Positions 20,340 through 28,675 of a stretch of DNA of 46,479 nt are shown here, one piece after another. The notes beneath the pieces were generated by a model that was given only the letters and a program-made list of their open reading frames with translations, had not been told where the DNA came from and made no database searches. The DNA lies in assembly GCA_031363055.1 (NCBI GenBank), contig JANLTP010000224.1, positions 1 to 46,479 of the forward strand. Direction: 5' to 3'. The first letter of the stretch is position 1, and each line of letters begins with the position of its first letter. The position numbers and the translations under genes were made by a program. Source of the DNA: JANLTP01 sp031363055 (GTDB taxonomy: Bacteria; Pseudomonadota; Gammaproteobacteria; Burkholderiales; Burkholderiaceae_E).

Positions 20340-20504
20340 AGCAAACCTCGAAAAAGCGCCGGAATTGCCAGCGAGTCTGCATGACACTGTCGGTATTGCC
20401 CAACACCAAACGCCTGCCGGAGCCTTCCGTCGTGTCAACGGCGATGCAGTGGCTCCGTTATTTCCGTAACATTGAATATCGTTTCTTTTGTGCAGGAGTG
20501 GAAT

Positions 20505-20831
20505 GTGAGCCGTGTCCTTAATGCAGTGCTTCCGAGCATCCTGACAGTCGGTCTGTTGACCCTGTCGTCCAGCGCCGCCCTGGCCAATGCCGAACTGGCG
20601 AAAGCCAAGAATTGCGCCGCTTGTCACGCCGTCGACAAAAAACTCATCGGACCGTCGTTCAAGGACGTGGCCGCCAAATACGCGAGTGACAAGGACGCAC
20701 TGGCCAAAATGACCAAAAAAGTCCGCGAAGGCGGGGTCGGCGCCTGGGGTCAAATACCTATGCCTCCAAACCCACAGGTCACCGCCGAAGAAGCAGCAAC
20801 CTTGGTCAAGTGGGTGTTGTCACAGAAGTAA
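20505..20831 (+). CDS. Small class I cytochrome c (c551/c552 type)
   Basis: The 108-residue protein starts at GTG 20505, which has AGGAG at 20494-20498; an in-frame ATG at 20472 lacks such a site. A signal peptide ends at ALA|NAELAK. The haem motif CAACH (Cys37, Cys40, His41) is followed by GPSFKDVAAKY, and the Met-ligand region IPMPPNPQVT and VKWVLS end the protein as in the c551/c8 group. It should be a soluble periplasmic electron carrier. A strong hairpin terminator follows. Confidence 0.94.
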   Translation: MSRVLNAVLPSILTVGLLTLSSSAALANAELAKAKNCAACHAVDKKLIGPSFKDVAAKYASDKDALAKMTKKVREGGVGAWGQIPMPPNPQVTAEEAATLVKWVLSQK

Positions 20832-20853
20832 TTCGATCCAATTCTTCATACGC

Positions 20854-20877
20854 AACGGGGCGCCAGGCGCCCCGTTT
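20854..20877 (+). terminator. Terminator hairpin after the cytochrome c gene
   Basis: AACGGGGCGC and GCGCCCCGTT form a GC-rich stem with a 3-nt loop, followed by a short TTT. It lies 22 nt after the cytochrome stop codon. The U-tract is short, so it may be weak. Confidence 0.75.
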
Positions 20878-20988
20878 GCATTTGCGTGCACCAAAATCGG
20901 GCGACCGCTTTAGCCTGTTCGTTGCCTGAATGCAACACCCACTCATCCGAGCGCAAGGACCACCAGTCCGCAGGTACAAGCCACGCGC

Positions 20989-21110
20989 CACCGCCCACAG
21001 TACATTGAGTCGATGGGCGGTGCCCCTCCACGCATCGCCTCACAGGCCTCCTCTCCAGCCAACAGTTTCCTCCCTGGCTGGTTTGCCCCGGTTAGTCCGG
21101 GGCTTTTTTT
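20989..21110 (+). ncRNA. Candidate small RNA with CCUCC loops
   Basis: No protein gene lies between 20832 and 21286, but the stretch ending in a strong terminator folds well. Stem GGCGGTG/CATCGCC (21016-21022 with 21033-21039, one G-U) shows the loop CCCCTCCACG. Stem CCAGCCA/TGGCTGG (21055-21061 with 21075-21081) shows a 13-nt loop with TTCCTCCC. A CCTCC also lies in the link between them (21047-21051). An alternative 9-bp stem CACCGCCCA/TGGGCGGTG (20989-20997 with 21014-21022) excludes the first one. CCUCC is complementary to ribosome-binding sites; alphaproteobacterial sRNAs with CUCCUCCC loops are known. The 5' end and promoter are not visible; it may be a 3'UTR product of the cytochrome gene. 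Confidence 0.4.
21085..21110 (+). terminator. Strong rho-independent terminator
   Basis: GCCCCGG (21085-21091) and CCGGGGC (21097-21103) form a 7-bp GC stem with a TTAGT loop, directly followed by seven T. It is 250 bp past the cytochrome stop, which already has its own hairpin, so it suggests an extra transcript ending here. Confidence 0.9.
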
Positions 21111-21286
21111 CGCCTTTTTTTATCCTCGTCGGGCCTTTTTCGTTATTTTTCGCCTGGCCGAAGACTTGCTTGTGACTGTCAACAGGGACACAAGAACCCA
21201 GCCGGGCGTTCGGAATCGCCCCGGTCGCGCCGATCCAGGCCGTAGAATCGCGAAAAATCTTCAAAAAAAACGAGGAGACCAGACCC

Positions 21287-22222
21287 ATGGAATTTGATTT
21301 CCAGATTCTGCTGCAGCAGATCTTGAACGGCTTGGTATTGGGAAGCGTCTACGCCCTGGTCGCATTGGGCTACACCATGGTCTACGGCATCTTGCAGCTC
21401 ATCAATTTTGCGCATGGCGACGTGTTGATGATCGGCGCGATGTTCGCTGCGACGCTAGCGCCTATCCTGCTCGCACAGGGCCTGCCGGGTCCGCTGGTGT
21501 TGGTGCTGGTGGTCTTGCTGTCGATACCGGTATGTATCGGGCTGGCCTTGCTGATTGAACGAGTCGCTTATCGGCCGCTGCGTAACGCGCCCAGGCTGGC
21601 GCCGCTGATTACCGCCATTGGCGTGTCCATCTTGATCCAGACGGTCGCCATGATGATCTGGAAGCCGAATCCGCGCGCCTTTCCGGACTTGTTGCCGACC
21701 TTGCCAATCCTGATGGGTGAAGTGGTGCTGGCCCCTAAACAACTGCTGATCCTGGTGGTCGCCTCGCTAATGATGATCGGCCTGGTATTGTTGGTCAACA
21801 AAACCCGGCTGGGCCGCGCGATGCGGGCCACCGCCGAAAACCCGCGAATCGCCGGGCTCATGGGCGTGAACTCGAATCAGGTCATCGCCGCCACCTTTGC
21901 CATCGGCGCTGCACTGGCCGCGGTGGCCGGCGTTCTGGTCGCGCTGAATTACAACCAGACTTCATTCATGATGGGTTTTATCCCGGGCCTGAAGGCGTTC
22001 ACCGCCGCCGTACTCGGTGGCATCGGCAATCTGGCCGGCGCGATGATCGGCGGGCTGCTACTGGGAATCATAGAGAGCCTGGGCGCGGGCTACATTGGCG
22101 ATTTGACCGGTGGTTTTCTGGGTAGTCACTACCAGGACATCTTTGCCTTTGTGGTGTTGATTATCGTGCTCGTGTTCAGACCCTCGGGAATCATGGGCGA
22201 ACGGGTCGCAGACCGCGCTTGA
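21287..22222 (+). CDS. livH: Branched-chain amino acid ABC transporter permease LivH
   Basis: This 311-residue inner-membrane permease has eight or so hydrophobic helices. Typical LivH blocks are QQILNGLVLGSVYALVALGYTMVYGIL-LINFAHGD near the start, NKTRLGRAMRATAENPRIAGLMGVN in the cytoplasmic loop, and AAVLGGIGNLAGAMIGGLLLG near the end. GAGGAG lies 11 nt before ATG 21287. It is the first gene of livH-M-G-F. The HAAT-family complex imports leucine, isoleucine, valine or related compounds. No periplasmic binding protein is encoded in the window. Confidence 0.95.
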   Translation: MEFDFQILLQQILNGLVLGSVYALVALGYTMVYGILQLINFAHGDVLMIGAMFAATLAPILLAQGLPGPLVLVLVVLLSIPVCIGLALLIERVAYRPLRNAPRLAPLITAIGVSILIQTVAMMIWKPNPRAFPDLLPTLPILMGEVVLAPKQLLILVVASLMMIGLVLLVNKTRLGRAMRATAENPRIAGLMGVNSNQVIAATFAIGAALAAVAGVLVALNYNQTSFMMGFIPGLKAFTAAVLGGIGNLAGAMIGGLLLGIIESLGAGYIGDLTGGFLGSHYQDIFAFVVLIIVLVFRPSGIMGERVADRA

Positions 22223-22242
22223 GCCAACCGGATCGATCTGAC

Positions 22243-23403
22243 ATGCAAACACTGTTTCCGCGCTTCAAAAATAATCCCCAAGCCAGCTACCTGGCGTTGG
22301 CCGCCATTGCCGTGCTCTTGATGGTCCTGCCGTTTGTGGTCGGTGTGGCCGGTAATTCGTGGGTTCGGATTCTCGACTTTGCTCTGCTCTACATCATGCT
22401 CGCCCTGGGCCTGAACATCGTGGTCGGCTACGCCGGTTTGCTCGATCTCGGTTACGTTGCGTTTTATGCGGTCGGCGCCTACCTGTATGCAATCCTTTCA
22501 TCGCCACATCTGTTCGAGAATTTCGAGTGGATTCGCGAAACCTTCCCCGGCGGCATTCACACGCCGTTGTGGCTGATGATTCCGCTCAGTGCCGCCGTCG
22601 CCGCCTTGTTTGGCGCCGTGCTCGGTGCACCGACCCTGCGGCTGCGCGGCGACTACCTGGCCATTGTGACGCTCGGCTTCGGCGAAATCATTCGCATATT
22701 CATCAACAATCTGAACGCACCGATAAACATTACCAATGGTCCGCAGGGTATCGCCAGAATTGATCCGGCGTCGGTGCTCGGTTATTCGTTTGGCGAAAAA
22801 TACGAGCTGTTCGGCCTGTTGATCCATCCCCTGCATCTGTATTACTACCTGTTTCTGGCGTTGACCCTGATCATCATTGTGGTCACTGTGCGGTTGCAGG
22901 ACTCGCGTATCGGCCGCGCCTGGATGGCAATTCGCGAAGATGAAATTGCCGCCAAGGCGATGGGCATCAACACCCGTAACGTCAAGCTGTTGGCCTTCGC
23001 CATGGGCGCCTCCTTTGGCGGCGTGTCAGGTGCCATGTTTGCGGCGTTTCAGGGTTTTGTTTCGCCCGAAAGCTTCACGCTCATGGAGTCGATCGTCATC
23101 GTCGCCATGGTCGTCCTCGGTGGCATGGGTCACATACCCGGCGTCATCTTGGGCGCCGTCTTGCTCTACGCCATCCCCGAGACCTTGCGCTTTATTGCCA
23201 AGCCCATGCAAGAGGCCGTGTTCGGCCATGAGCTGATCGCGCCGGAGGCACTACGCATGTTGCTGTTCGGTCTGGCGATGGTGGTCATCATGTTGTATCG
23301 ACCGGAAGGCTTGTGGCCGTCGCCCAAACATGGCAACGATCAGCCAGAGAACGGGTCTAAGAACGGTGCCAAGGGTGTTGCTGGCGCCGGAGTCAAATCG
23401 TGA
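22243..23403 (+). CDS. livM: Branched-chain amino acid ABC transporter permease LivM
   Basis: The 386-residue permease is taken from ATG 22243; an in-frame TTG at 22219 overlapping the livH stop is an alternative. Family blocks are LALGLNIVVGYAGLLDLGYVAFYAVGAY, LRLRGDYLAIVTLGFGEIIRI, and RIGRAWMAIREDEIAAKAMGIN, followed by VLGGMGHIPGVILGA. It pairs with LivH in the membrane. The stop overlaps the livG start (GTGA at 23400-23403). Confidence 0.95.
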   Translation: MQTLFPRFKNNPQASYLALAAIAVLLMVLPFVVGVAGNSWVRILDFALLYIMLALGLNIVVGYAGLLDLGYVAFYAVGAYLYAILSSPHLFENFEWIRETFPGGIHTPLWLMIPLSAAVAALFGAVLGAPTLRLRGDYLAIVTLGFGEIIRIFINNLNAPINITNGPQGIARIDPASVLGYSFGEKYELFGLLIHPLHLYYYLFLALTLIIIVVTVRLQDSRIGRAWMAIREDEIAAKAMGINTRNVKLLAFAMGASFGGVSGAMFAAFQGFVSPESFTLMESIVIVAMVVLGGMGHIPGVILGAVLLYAIPETLRFIAKPMQEAVFGHELIAPEALRMLLFGLAMVVIMLYRPEGLWPSPKHGNDQPENGSKNGAKGVAGAGVKS

Positions 23404-24173
23404 GCGCCGAATCGATTCTCTCGGTGCGCGGCGTCAACAAGCGCTTTGGTGGTTTGCAGGCGCTGTCCGAAGTCGGACTTGAAATTCAGGCCGGACAAAT
23501 TTACGGCCTGATCGGGCCGAACGGCGCTGGCAAGACGACGTTCTTTAATGTCATCACCGGCCTCTACGAACCGGATTCGGGCGAGTTCGTGCTGGCCGGC
23601 AAAAAATATGAACCCACCGCAGTTCACAAGGTGGCACAGGCCGGCATTGCGCGGACGTTTCAAAATATTCGACTGTTTGGTGATATGACCGCGCTCGAGA
23701 ATGTCATGGTCGGGCGTCATGTCCGCACCCACAGCGGTATCTTCGGCGCGGTGCTCAATACGGCTACCAAACGGCGCGAGGAAGACGAGATTCGCAGCCG
23801 CGCCCAACAGCTGCTCGACTATGTCGGAGTGGCGCGTTTTGCCAACTACCGTGCTCGCACTTTGTCCTATGGCGATCAGCGCCGACTTGAAATTGCGCGG
23901 GCACTGGCCACCGATCCAAAACTGCTGGCGCTCGATGAACCCGCCGCCGGCATGAACGCCACCGAAAAAATGGGCCTGCGTGATCTGCTGGTGTCGATCC
24001 GCAAGGATGGCAAAACCATTTTGCTCATCGAACACGATGTCAAGCTGGTCATGGGCCTGTGCGATCAGGTCACCGTACTCGACTACGGCAAGGTCATCGC
24101 GGAAGGCCTGCCGGCCGACGTGCAGCGTAATCCGGCTGTGATTGAAGCCTATCTCGGAGCGGCGCATGCCTGA
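23400..24173 (+). CDS. livG: Branched-chain amino acid ABC transporter ATPase LivG
   Basis: The 257-residue ABC ATPase starts at GTG 23400, overlapping livM by 4 bp. It contains Walker A GPNGAGKTT, the LivG-specific Q-loop region GIARTFQNIRLF, signature LSYGDQRRLEIARAL, Walker B LLALDEPAAGMN and the H-loop IEHDVKLVM. LSYGDQ in place of LSGGQ is normal for LivG. It powers transport with LivF at the cytoplasmic face. Confidence 0.96.
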   Translation: MSAESILSVRGVNKRFGGLQALSEVGLEIQAGQIYGLIGPNGAGKTTFFNVITGLYEPDSGEFVLAGKKYEPTAVHKVAQAGIARTFQNIRLFGDMTALENVMVGRHVRTHSGIFGAVLNTATKRREEDEIRSRAQQLLDYVGVARFANYRARTLSYGDQRRLEIARALATDPKLLALDEPAAGMNATEKMGLRDLLVSIRKDGKTILLIEHDVKLVMGLCDQVTVLDYGKVIAEGLPADVQRNPAVIEAYLGAAHA

Positions 24174-24906
24174 TCCAAAAATCTCTTCAGAGCCCATTCT
24201 CAAGGTCGCCGGCCTGAAGGTTCATTACGGCGGTATCCAGGCGGTCAAGGGCATCGATCTCGAAGTGATGCCCGGCGAACTGGTCGCCCTGATCGGTGCC
24301 AACGGTGCCGGCAAGACCTCGAGCCTGAAGGCGATCACTGGCTCGCTCGGTTGGGCCGGTGGTGATGTCACCTACCTCGGCAAATCGATTCGCGGCGCCG
24401 GCTCCTACAAGCTGGTCGGACAAGGTCTGGCGATGGTGCCCGAGGGGCGTGGCGTGTTCGCACGCATGACCATCACCGAAAATCTGCAGATGGGCGCCTA
24501 TACGCGCAGCGATAACGCCGCGATTCGCGCCGATATCAACCGCATGTTCGGTATCTTTCCGCGCCTGCAGGAGCGTGCCGATCAGCTCGCCGGCACCATG
24601 TCGGGCGGCGAGCAACAGATGCTCGCGATGGCACGCGCACTGATGTCCGAGCCGAAACTGCTGCTGCTCGATGAACCGTCGATGGGCCTGTCGCCGATCA
24701 TGGTGCAAAAGATCTTCGAGGTCATTCGCAACGTCTCGGCCCAGGGTACGACCATCTTGCTGGTCGAGCAAAATGCGCGGCTGGCGCTGGAGGCAGCGAA
24801 CCGCGCTTACGTCATGGATTCGGGCCTCATCACCATGAGCGGCGAAGCCAAGCAGATGCTCAGTGATCCACGAGTACGAGCGGCTTACCTCGGAGAGGCG
24901 GCCTGA
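24166..24906 (+). CDS. livF: Branched-chain amino acid ABC transporter ATPase LivF
   Basis: The 246-residue ABC ATPase starts at ATG 24166, with GGAG 6 nt upstream, and overlaps livG by 8 bp. Motifs are Walker A GANGAGKTS, MVPEGRGVFARMTITENL, signature MSGGEQQMLAMARAL, Walker B LLLLDEPSMGLSP and VEQNARLALE, all typical of LivF. It partners LivG. Its final codons overlap the start region of the NADH dehydrogenase gene. Confidence 0.96.
   Translation: MPDPKISSEPILKVAGLKVHYGGIQAVKGIDLEVMPGELVALIGANGAGKTSSLKAITGSLGWAGGDVTYLGKSIRGAGSYKLVGQGLAMVPEGRGVFARMTITENLQMGAYTRSDNAAIRADINRMFGIFPRLQERADQLAGTMSGGEQQMLAMARALMSEPKLLLLDEPSMGLSPIMVQKIFEVIRNVSAQGTTILLVEQNARLALEAANRAYVMDSGLITMSGEAKQMLSDPRVRAAYLGEAA
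24892..24905 (+). promoter_or_regulatory. Ribosome-binding site and CTG start of ndh
   Basis: GGAGAGG (24892-24898) precedes CTG 24903 by 4 nt. In this frame no ATG, GTG or TTG exists between the upstream stop (24864-24866) and the FAD-binding glycines, so CTG 24903 (or ATT 24915) must serve as start. Confidence 0.55.
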
Positions 24907-26174
24907 CCGCACGCATTGTCATCATTGGCGGCGGCTTTGGCGGGTTGGCAGCAGCACGCGCGTTATCGGGCCAACGCCCAAATGGCCAGCCGCTGGCCAT
25001 CACACTGATCGATCGCGCCAATCACCATGTCTTTCAGCCACTGCTCTATCAGGTGGCCACCGCCGGATTGTCGGCACCCGCCATCGCCTCACCGATTCGC
25101 CACATCCTTCGCCATCAATCCGACGTGACTGTGCTGATGACCGAGGTGACCGGCATCGATCTGACCCGTCGCGAGGTTCGATGTAGCGAGCAGGTTCATG
25201 AATACGACTATCTGATTATTTCGGCCGGCGCCCAAACCAGCTACTTCGGTAACGATCACTGGGCGCCGTTTGCGCCCGGTCTGAAGACACTCGATGACGC
25301 GTTTGATATTCGTCGTCGCATGGTCGAAGCGTTCGAGCTCGCTGAACTCGACACTGATCCGACGCAGCGCGAATCATTGTTGACCTTCGCGGTAATTGGC
25401 GGCGGCCCGACCGGCGTCGAGCTGGCCGGTACCCTGGTTGAAATCGCCAGGCATACTCTGAAGAGCGAATTCCGGCGCATCGATCCGGCCAGTGCCCGGA
25501 TCTTGTTGATCGAAGGCGCGGCGCGCATTCTCGGCACCTTCAGCGAGCTGTCGGCGGCCAGCGCCACCGGCCAGCTCGAACGCCTCGGGGTGCGGGTCAT
25601 GCGCTCGAAAAAAGTCGGCGTCATCGATGCACTGGGTCTGGAGTTGCAAGCGCCCGACGGCACCCAGCAGCGGCTCGACTGCCGAACCGTCCTGTGGGCC
25701 GCCGGTGTGCGCGCCAGTCCGCTGACCGCCCTGCTCGGCGAGCCGCTCGATCGCAGCGCCCGGGTGAGCGTCACGGGTCAGTTGTGCCTGGCAAGCCATC
25801 CGGAAGTGTTTGCGATCGGCGACATGGCCCAGGTGCCGTCACATGGCACGCCCATCCCCGGCGTGGCGCCAGCCGCCAAACAGATGGGGCGGCATGCCGC
25901 GCGTAACCTGCTGGCCAGCCTCGAGGGCAAGGTGCGCAGCGATTTCCGCTACGTCGACTATGGCTCACTGGCCACCATCGGACGACATGCCGCCGTGGTT
26001 GAAATCGGCAAGTTCAAATTCTCGGGATTTCCAGCGTGGAGTTTTTGGCTATTCATCCACATCTTTTTTCTGATCGGATTTCGCAATCGCTTCCTGGTGA
26101 TGCTCGACTGGGCAACGTCCTATCTGACCTTTGAGCGCCACGCACGTATCATTACTCGTGAGCGTCAGCGATAA
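24903..26174 (+). CDS. ndh: Type II NADH dehydrogenase (NDH-2)
   Basis: The 423-residue flavoprotein oxidises NADH and reduces quinone at the inner face of the membrane without pumping protons. The first FAD motif IVIIGGGFGGLAAA (residues 5-18) requires a start upstream of TTG 24945; CTG 24903 is the best candidate. The second dinucleotide motif is FAVIGGGPTGVELAG. Then come WAAGVRASP, FAIGDMAQ and the quinone-site region PGVAPAAKQMG. The C-terminus has a membrane-binding hydrophobic helix (FWLFIHIFFLIGFRNR). It overlaps livF by 4 bp and lies 8 nt before an acyl-CoA dehydrogenase, so all three functions seem to share a transcript. Confidence 0.93.
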   Translation: MTARIVIIGGGFGGLAAARALSGQRPNGQPLAITLIDRANHHVFQPLLYQVATAGLSAPAIASPIRHILRHQSDVTVLMTEVTGIDLTRREVRCSEQVHEYDYLIISAGAQTSYFGNDHWAPFAPGLKTLDDAFDIRRRMVEAFELAELDTDPTQRESLLTFAVIGGGPTGVELAGTLVEIARHTLKSEFRRIDPASARILLIEGAARILGTFSELSAASATGQLERLGVRVMRSKKVGVIDALGLELQAPDGTQQRLDCRTVLWAAGVRASPLTALLGEPLDRSARVSVTGQLCLASHPEVFAIGDMAQVPSHGTPIPGVAPAAKQMGRHAARNLLASLEGKVRSDFRYVDYGSLATIGRHAAVVEIGKFKFSGFPAWSFWLFIHIFFLIGFRNRFLVMLDWATSYLTFERHARIITRERQR

Positions 26175-26182
26175 TCTTCTGT

Positions 26183-27433
26183 ATGCAAGCCGATCCGTTC
26201 TTTAACGCCGAACACGAGCAACTGCGCGACACCATCCGCCGCTTCATCGCGGCTGAAGTTCTGCCAGTCGCCGAACAGTGGGAACAAGACGGCCAGGTGC
26301 CACGCGCGGTGCTGCGCAAGATGGGTGAGCTTGGTCTGTTCGGCATCCGCTATTCGGCCGAGTACGGCGGCAGTGAACTCGACACGCTGTCGACCGTGGT
26401 GCTTGCCGAGGAACTCGGCCGCTCGAGTTTCGGCGGCTTTGCGGTGACTGTACTGGTCCACACCGACATGGCCAGCCCGCATCTGAATCATGCCGGCACA
26501 CCCGAACAGTTGCGCCGCTTTATGCCGGACCTGATCGCCGGCAAAAAGATTGCTGCCGTCGCCATGACCGAATCCGATGCTGGCTCCGATCTGGCCGGCA
26601 TGCGCAGCACCGCCGTGCGTGACGGCGACCATTGGGTGCTGAATGGCTCGAAGATGTACATCACCAACGGTGTGCATGGCGATGTTTTTTTTGTGGCCGC
26701 CAAAACCGGGTTGGCCGATCGCGCCTCCAGTGGCGGCATGAGCGTTGGCATACGTGGTGGCACAAGCGGTGGCACGCGAGGTGGCATCAGCGGTGGCCTG
26801 GGCGCCGATTCAGTCGGTAACCCGCGCGACCGGCGTATGTCGATGTTCATTGTCGAAAAAGGCACGCCAGGCTTTTCGGTTGCGAGGCCGCTGCGCAAGC
26901 ACGGCTGGCTATGCAGCGATACCGCCGAGTTACTGTTCGAGAACTGCCGGATTCCGGCAAACAATCTGCTCGGCGAAGAGAACAAAGGCTTTTATGCGCT
27001 CATGAAGAACCTGCAGAACGAGCGAATCGTGCTCGGTGCCCAGGCCATGGGCGAAGCAGCGCGCGCCCTTGAGTTGACGCTCGGATGGGTCAGCCAGCGC
27101 AAGGCCTTCGGCGGCAGACTCTGGGACAAGCAAACCATCCGGCAACGCCTCGCCCACCGCGCCTCCCAAGTGGCTGCGACGCAGGCACTGATCTACCAGA
27201 CCGCCTGGCGAGATGCGCAGGGACAGACGGTGACCAAGGAAGTGTCGATGATCAAGGCGCTGGCCGGCACCTTGGTCAATGAGGTCATGTACGACTGCGT
27301 GCAATTTCATGGTGGCATGGGCTACATGCGCGAAAGTGCCATCGAGCGCATGTCGCGCGACGCTCGCATTCAGGCGATTGGTGGTGGCGCGACCGAGGTC
27401 ATGTTGGATGAAGTGGCCAAGCGGATGATTTAG
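26183..27433 (+). CDS. Acyl-CoA dehydrogenase with a Gly-rich insert
   Basis: The 416-residue flavoenzyme belongs to the acyl-CoA dehydrogenase family (FAD; alpha,beta-desaturation of acyl-CoA). Family blocks are MTESDAGSDLAGMRSTAV, VLNGSKMYITNG, FIVEKGTPGFS, RKAFGGRLWDKQTIRQRLA and FHGGMGYMRESAIERMSRDARIQAIGGGATEVM. The C-terminal position that holds the catalytic Glu in medium-chain enzymes (YEGT) reads GGAT. The Glu in NERIVLGA fits the isovaleryl/long-chain type position, so that residue is the likely base. Residues 184-207 are six G-G-x-x units from a 12-bp repeat, placed in the loop before the RRMSMFIV strand. The substrate is unknown; the liv genes upstream hint at branched-chain acyl-CoA, but this is weak. 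Confidence 0.9.
   Translation: MQADPFFNAEHEQLRDTIRRFIAAEVLPVAEQWEQDGQVPRAVLRKMGELGLFGIRYSAEYGGSELDTLSTVVLAEELGRSSFGGFAVTVLVHTDMASPHLNHAGTPEQLRRFMPDLIAGKKIAAVAMTESDAGSDLAGMRSTAVRDGDHWVLNGSKMYITNGVHGDVFFVAAKTGLADRASSGGMSVGIRGGTSGGTRGGISGGLGADSVGNPRDRRMSMFIVEKGTPGFSVARPLRKHGWLCSDTAELLFENCRIPANNLLGEENKGFYALMKNLQNERIVLGAQAMGEAARALELTLGWVSQRKAFGGRLWDKQTIRQRLAHRASQVAATQALIYQTAWRDAQGQTVTKEVSMIKALAGTLVNEVMYDCVQFHGGMGYMRESAIERMSRDARIQAIGGGATEVMLDEVAKRMI
26732..26803 (+). repeat. Six 12-bp units inside the acyl-CoA dehydrogenase gene
   Basis: Six imperfect 12-bp units encode GGMS, VGIR, GGTS, GGTR, GGIS and GGLG. They keep the frame and lengthen a surface loop next to the beta domain. Confidence 0.9.
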
Positions 27434-27492
27434 GTGGGTCGTACTTATGACCGTTGTACTTGAACTGGTAGTGCGTGAACCAGAGTTGTGTG

Positions 27493-28641
27493 TCATGCAG
27501 ACAATTTCGCCAGCCATGGTGCGGCAGCCCGCACGGCCACGCGGCCATGTTGAGCCTCTTGCCTGAGTTCAGCCACGATTTGAACGGCCTGCGCGCCAGG
27601 GAATCTCTCACTCATGCGATGCAGGTAGGCACTCGGCGTTGCCTGACTGGTTTTGACTTCAATGAGATGAGTCAATGCTTTTTTGGCGCCCTCTTTCTGG
27701 CTCAGCACGAAGTCGATTTCGTGGCCTTCCTTATCTCGAATGGTATGCAGTTCGACCCCTTGCGCCTCGACGTCGTGAACGTATTGCACATGTTTATGTA
27801 GACTTCCGGCTACTAAATTTTCCAGTTTCGCGCCAGCATCACCGATGACCATCCCAGTGTCGTAGAAGTAAATTTTCGGCTCTTTCAATAGCGCCCGGCT
27901 GATGTCGCGATGCCAGGGTGTGACGCGAAACACAACATATAGGGCCTCCAGGAGTGCGAGGTAGCGCGTCGCGGTGGTCGGCGCGATTTGCAGCATTTGC
28001 GCCAAGCCGCTGAGTTTGATCGGCGAACCGACTCGCTCGCGCAAAAGCTCAACGAACAGTTGAAGCGATTTGATTTCATGGATACGCGACACGTCCAGGA
28101 CGTCTTCGCGAATCAGGTCCGACGCGTATTGTTGGCGCCATCGCTCGGCAATACGGCTCGAATTCGCGAAGTAAGGCTCCGGGAATCCACCGCGCTCAAG
28201 CAAGCGCTCAAGCGCCGCCGACGCATCATAACCCTGCAAGTCCACCAGTTCGCGTACTGAAAGTGGATGCAAATGCAGCGCGAAATATCGTCCGGCGAGC
28301 GACTCGCCGCCTTGCCGAAACGTTTCCATTCGAGCGCTGCCGGTAATCAACAAACTCTGTCCTGCTGCACGACCATCCCAGGCGCCTTTCAGGAAGGCCT
28401 TCCAGCCCTTCATCTTGTGAATTTCGTCGAACACCAAAAGCGCTACCTCTGGCTTCCAGGCACTGTTCAAGATGAGCGCACGGTCGGTCGGTACATCCCA
28501 GTTCAAAACTTGCGAGCTAACAAAGGAACCCGCAATCAACTTGGCAAGCGTGCTTTTGCCGACCTGCCTCGGACCGGTCAAGACCAGCATCTTGTTGGGC
28601 AAGTCCTCTAAAATCTGCTCAAAGAGATAGCGATTTTTCAT
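27493..28641 (-). CDS. AAA_14/DUF4143 family ATPase
   Basis: The 382-residue protein has a P-loop ATPase domain (Walker A GPRQVGKST, residues 23-31; Walker B LLVFDEIHKM; sensor LLITGSARM), a winged-helix-like part (LSGLAQMLQIAPTTATRYLALLE), and the C-terminal DUF4143 domain with a PD-(D/E)xK-like pattern (GHEIDFVLSQKEG ... LIEVKTS). Such proteins are widespread in accessory regions and of unknown function; some are suspected to bind or cut nucleic acids. The promoter gives an almost leaderless mRNA. Its AT-rich upstream region differs from the surroundings, which fits acquisition by transfer. It is convergent with the acyl-CoA dehydrogenase. Confidence 0.9.
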   Translation of the reverse strand: MKNRYLFEQILEDLPNKMLVLTGPRQVGKSTLAKLIAGSFVSSQVLNWDVPTDRALILNSAWKPEVALLVFDEIHKMKGWKAFLKGAWDGRAAGQSLLITGSARMETFRQGGESLAGRYFALHLHPLSVRELVDLQGYDASAALERLLERGGFPEPYFANSSRIAERWRQQYASDLIREDVLDVSRIHEIKSLQLFVELLRERVGSPIKLSGLAQMLQIAPTTATRYLALLEALYVVFRVTPWHRDISRALLKEPKIYFYDTGMVIGDAGAKLENLVAGSLHKHVQYVHDVEAQGVELHTIRDKEGHEIDFVLSQKEGAKKALTHLIEVKTSQATPSAYLHRMSERFPGAQAVQIVAELRQEAQHGRVAVRAAAPWLAKLSA

Positions 28642-28646
28642 CCGAC

Positions 28647-28675
28647 TATATTCTCACTAATGAACAAATAGTCAA
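28647..28675 (-). promoter_or_regulatory. Predicted sigma-70 promoter of the AAA_14 gene
   Basis: Read leftward, TTGACT (28675-28670) and AATATA (28652-28647) are separated by 17 nt, close to consensus. The ATG begins at 28641, only 5 nt after the -10 box, so transcription should start at or next to the start codon. No ribosome-binding site is present. Confidence 0.65.

Noticed and set aside
20340..20753. Extension of the small Trp-rich gene to 220 residues
   Set aside because: The added part overlaps the divergent cytochrome c gene and does not resemble the family; ATG 20339 gives the normal protein.
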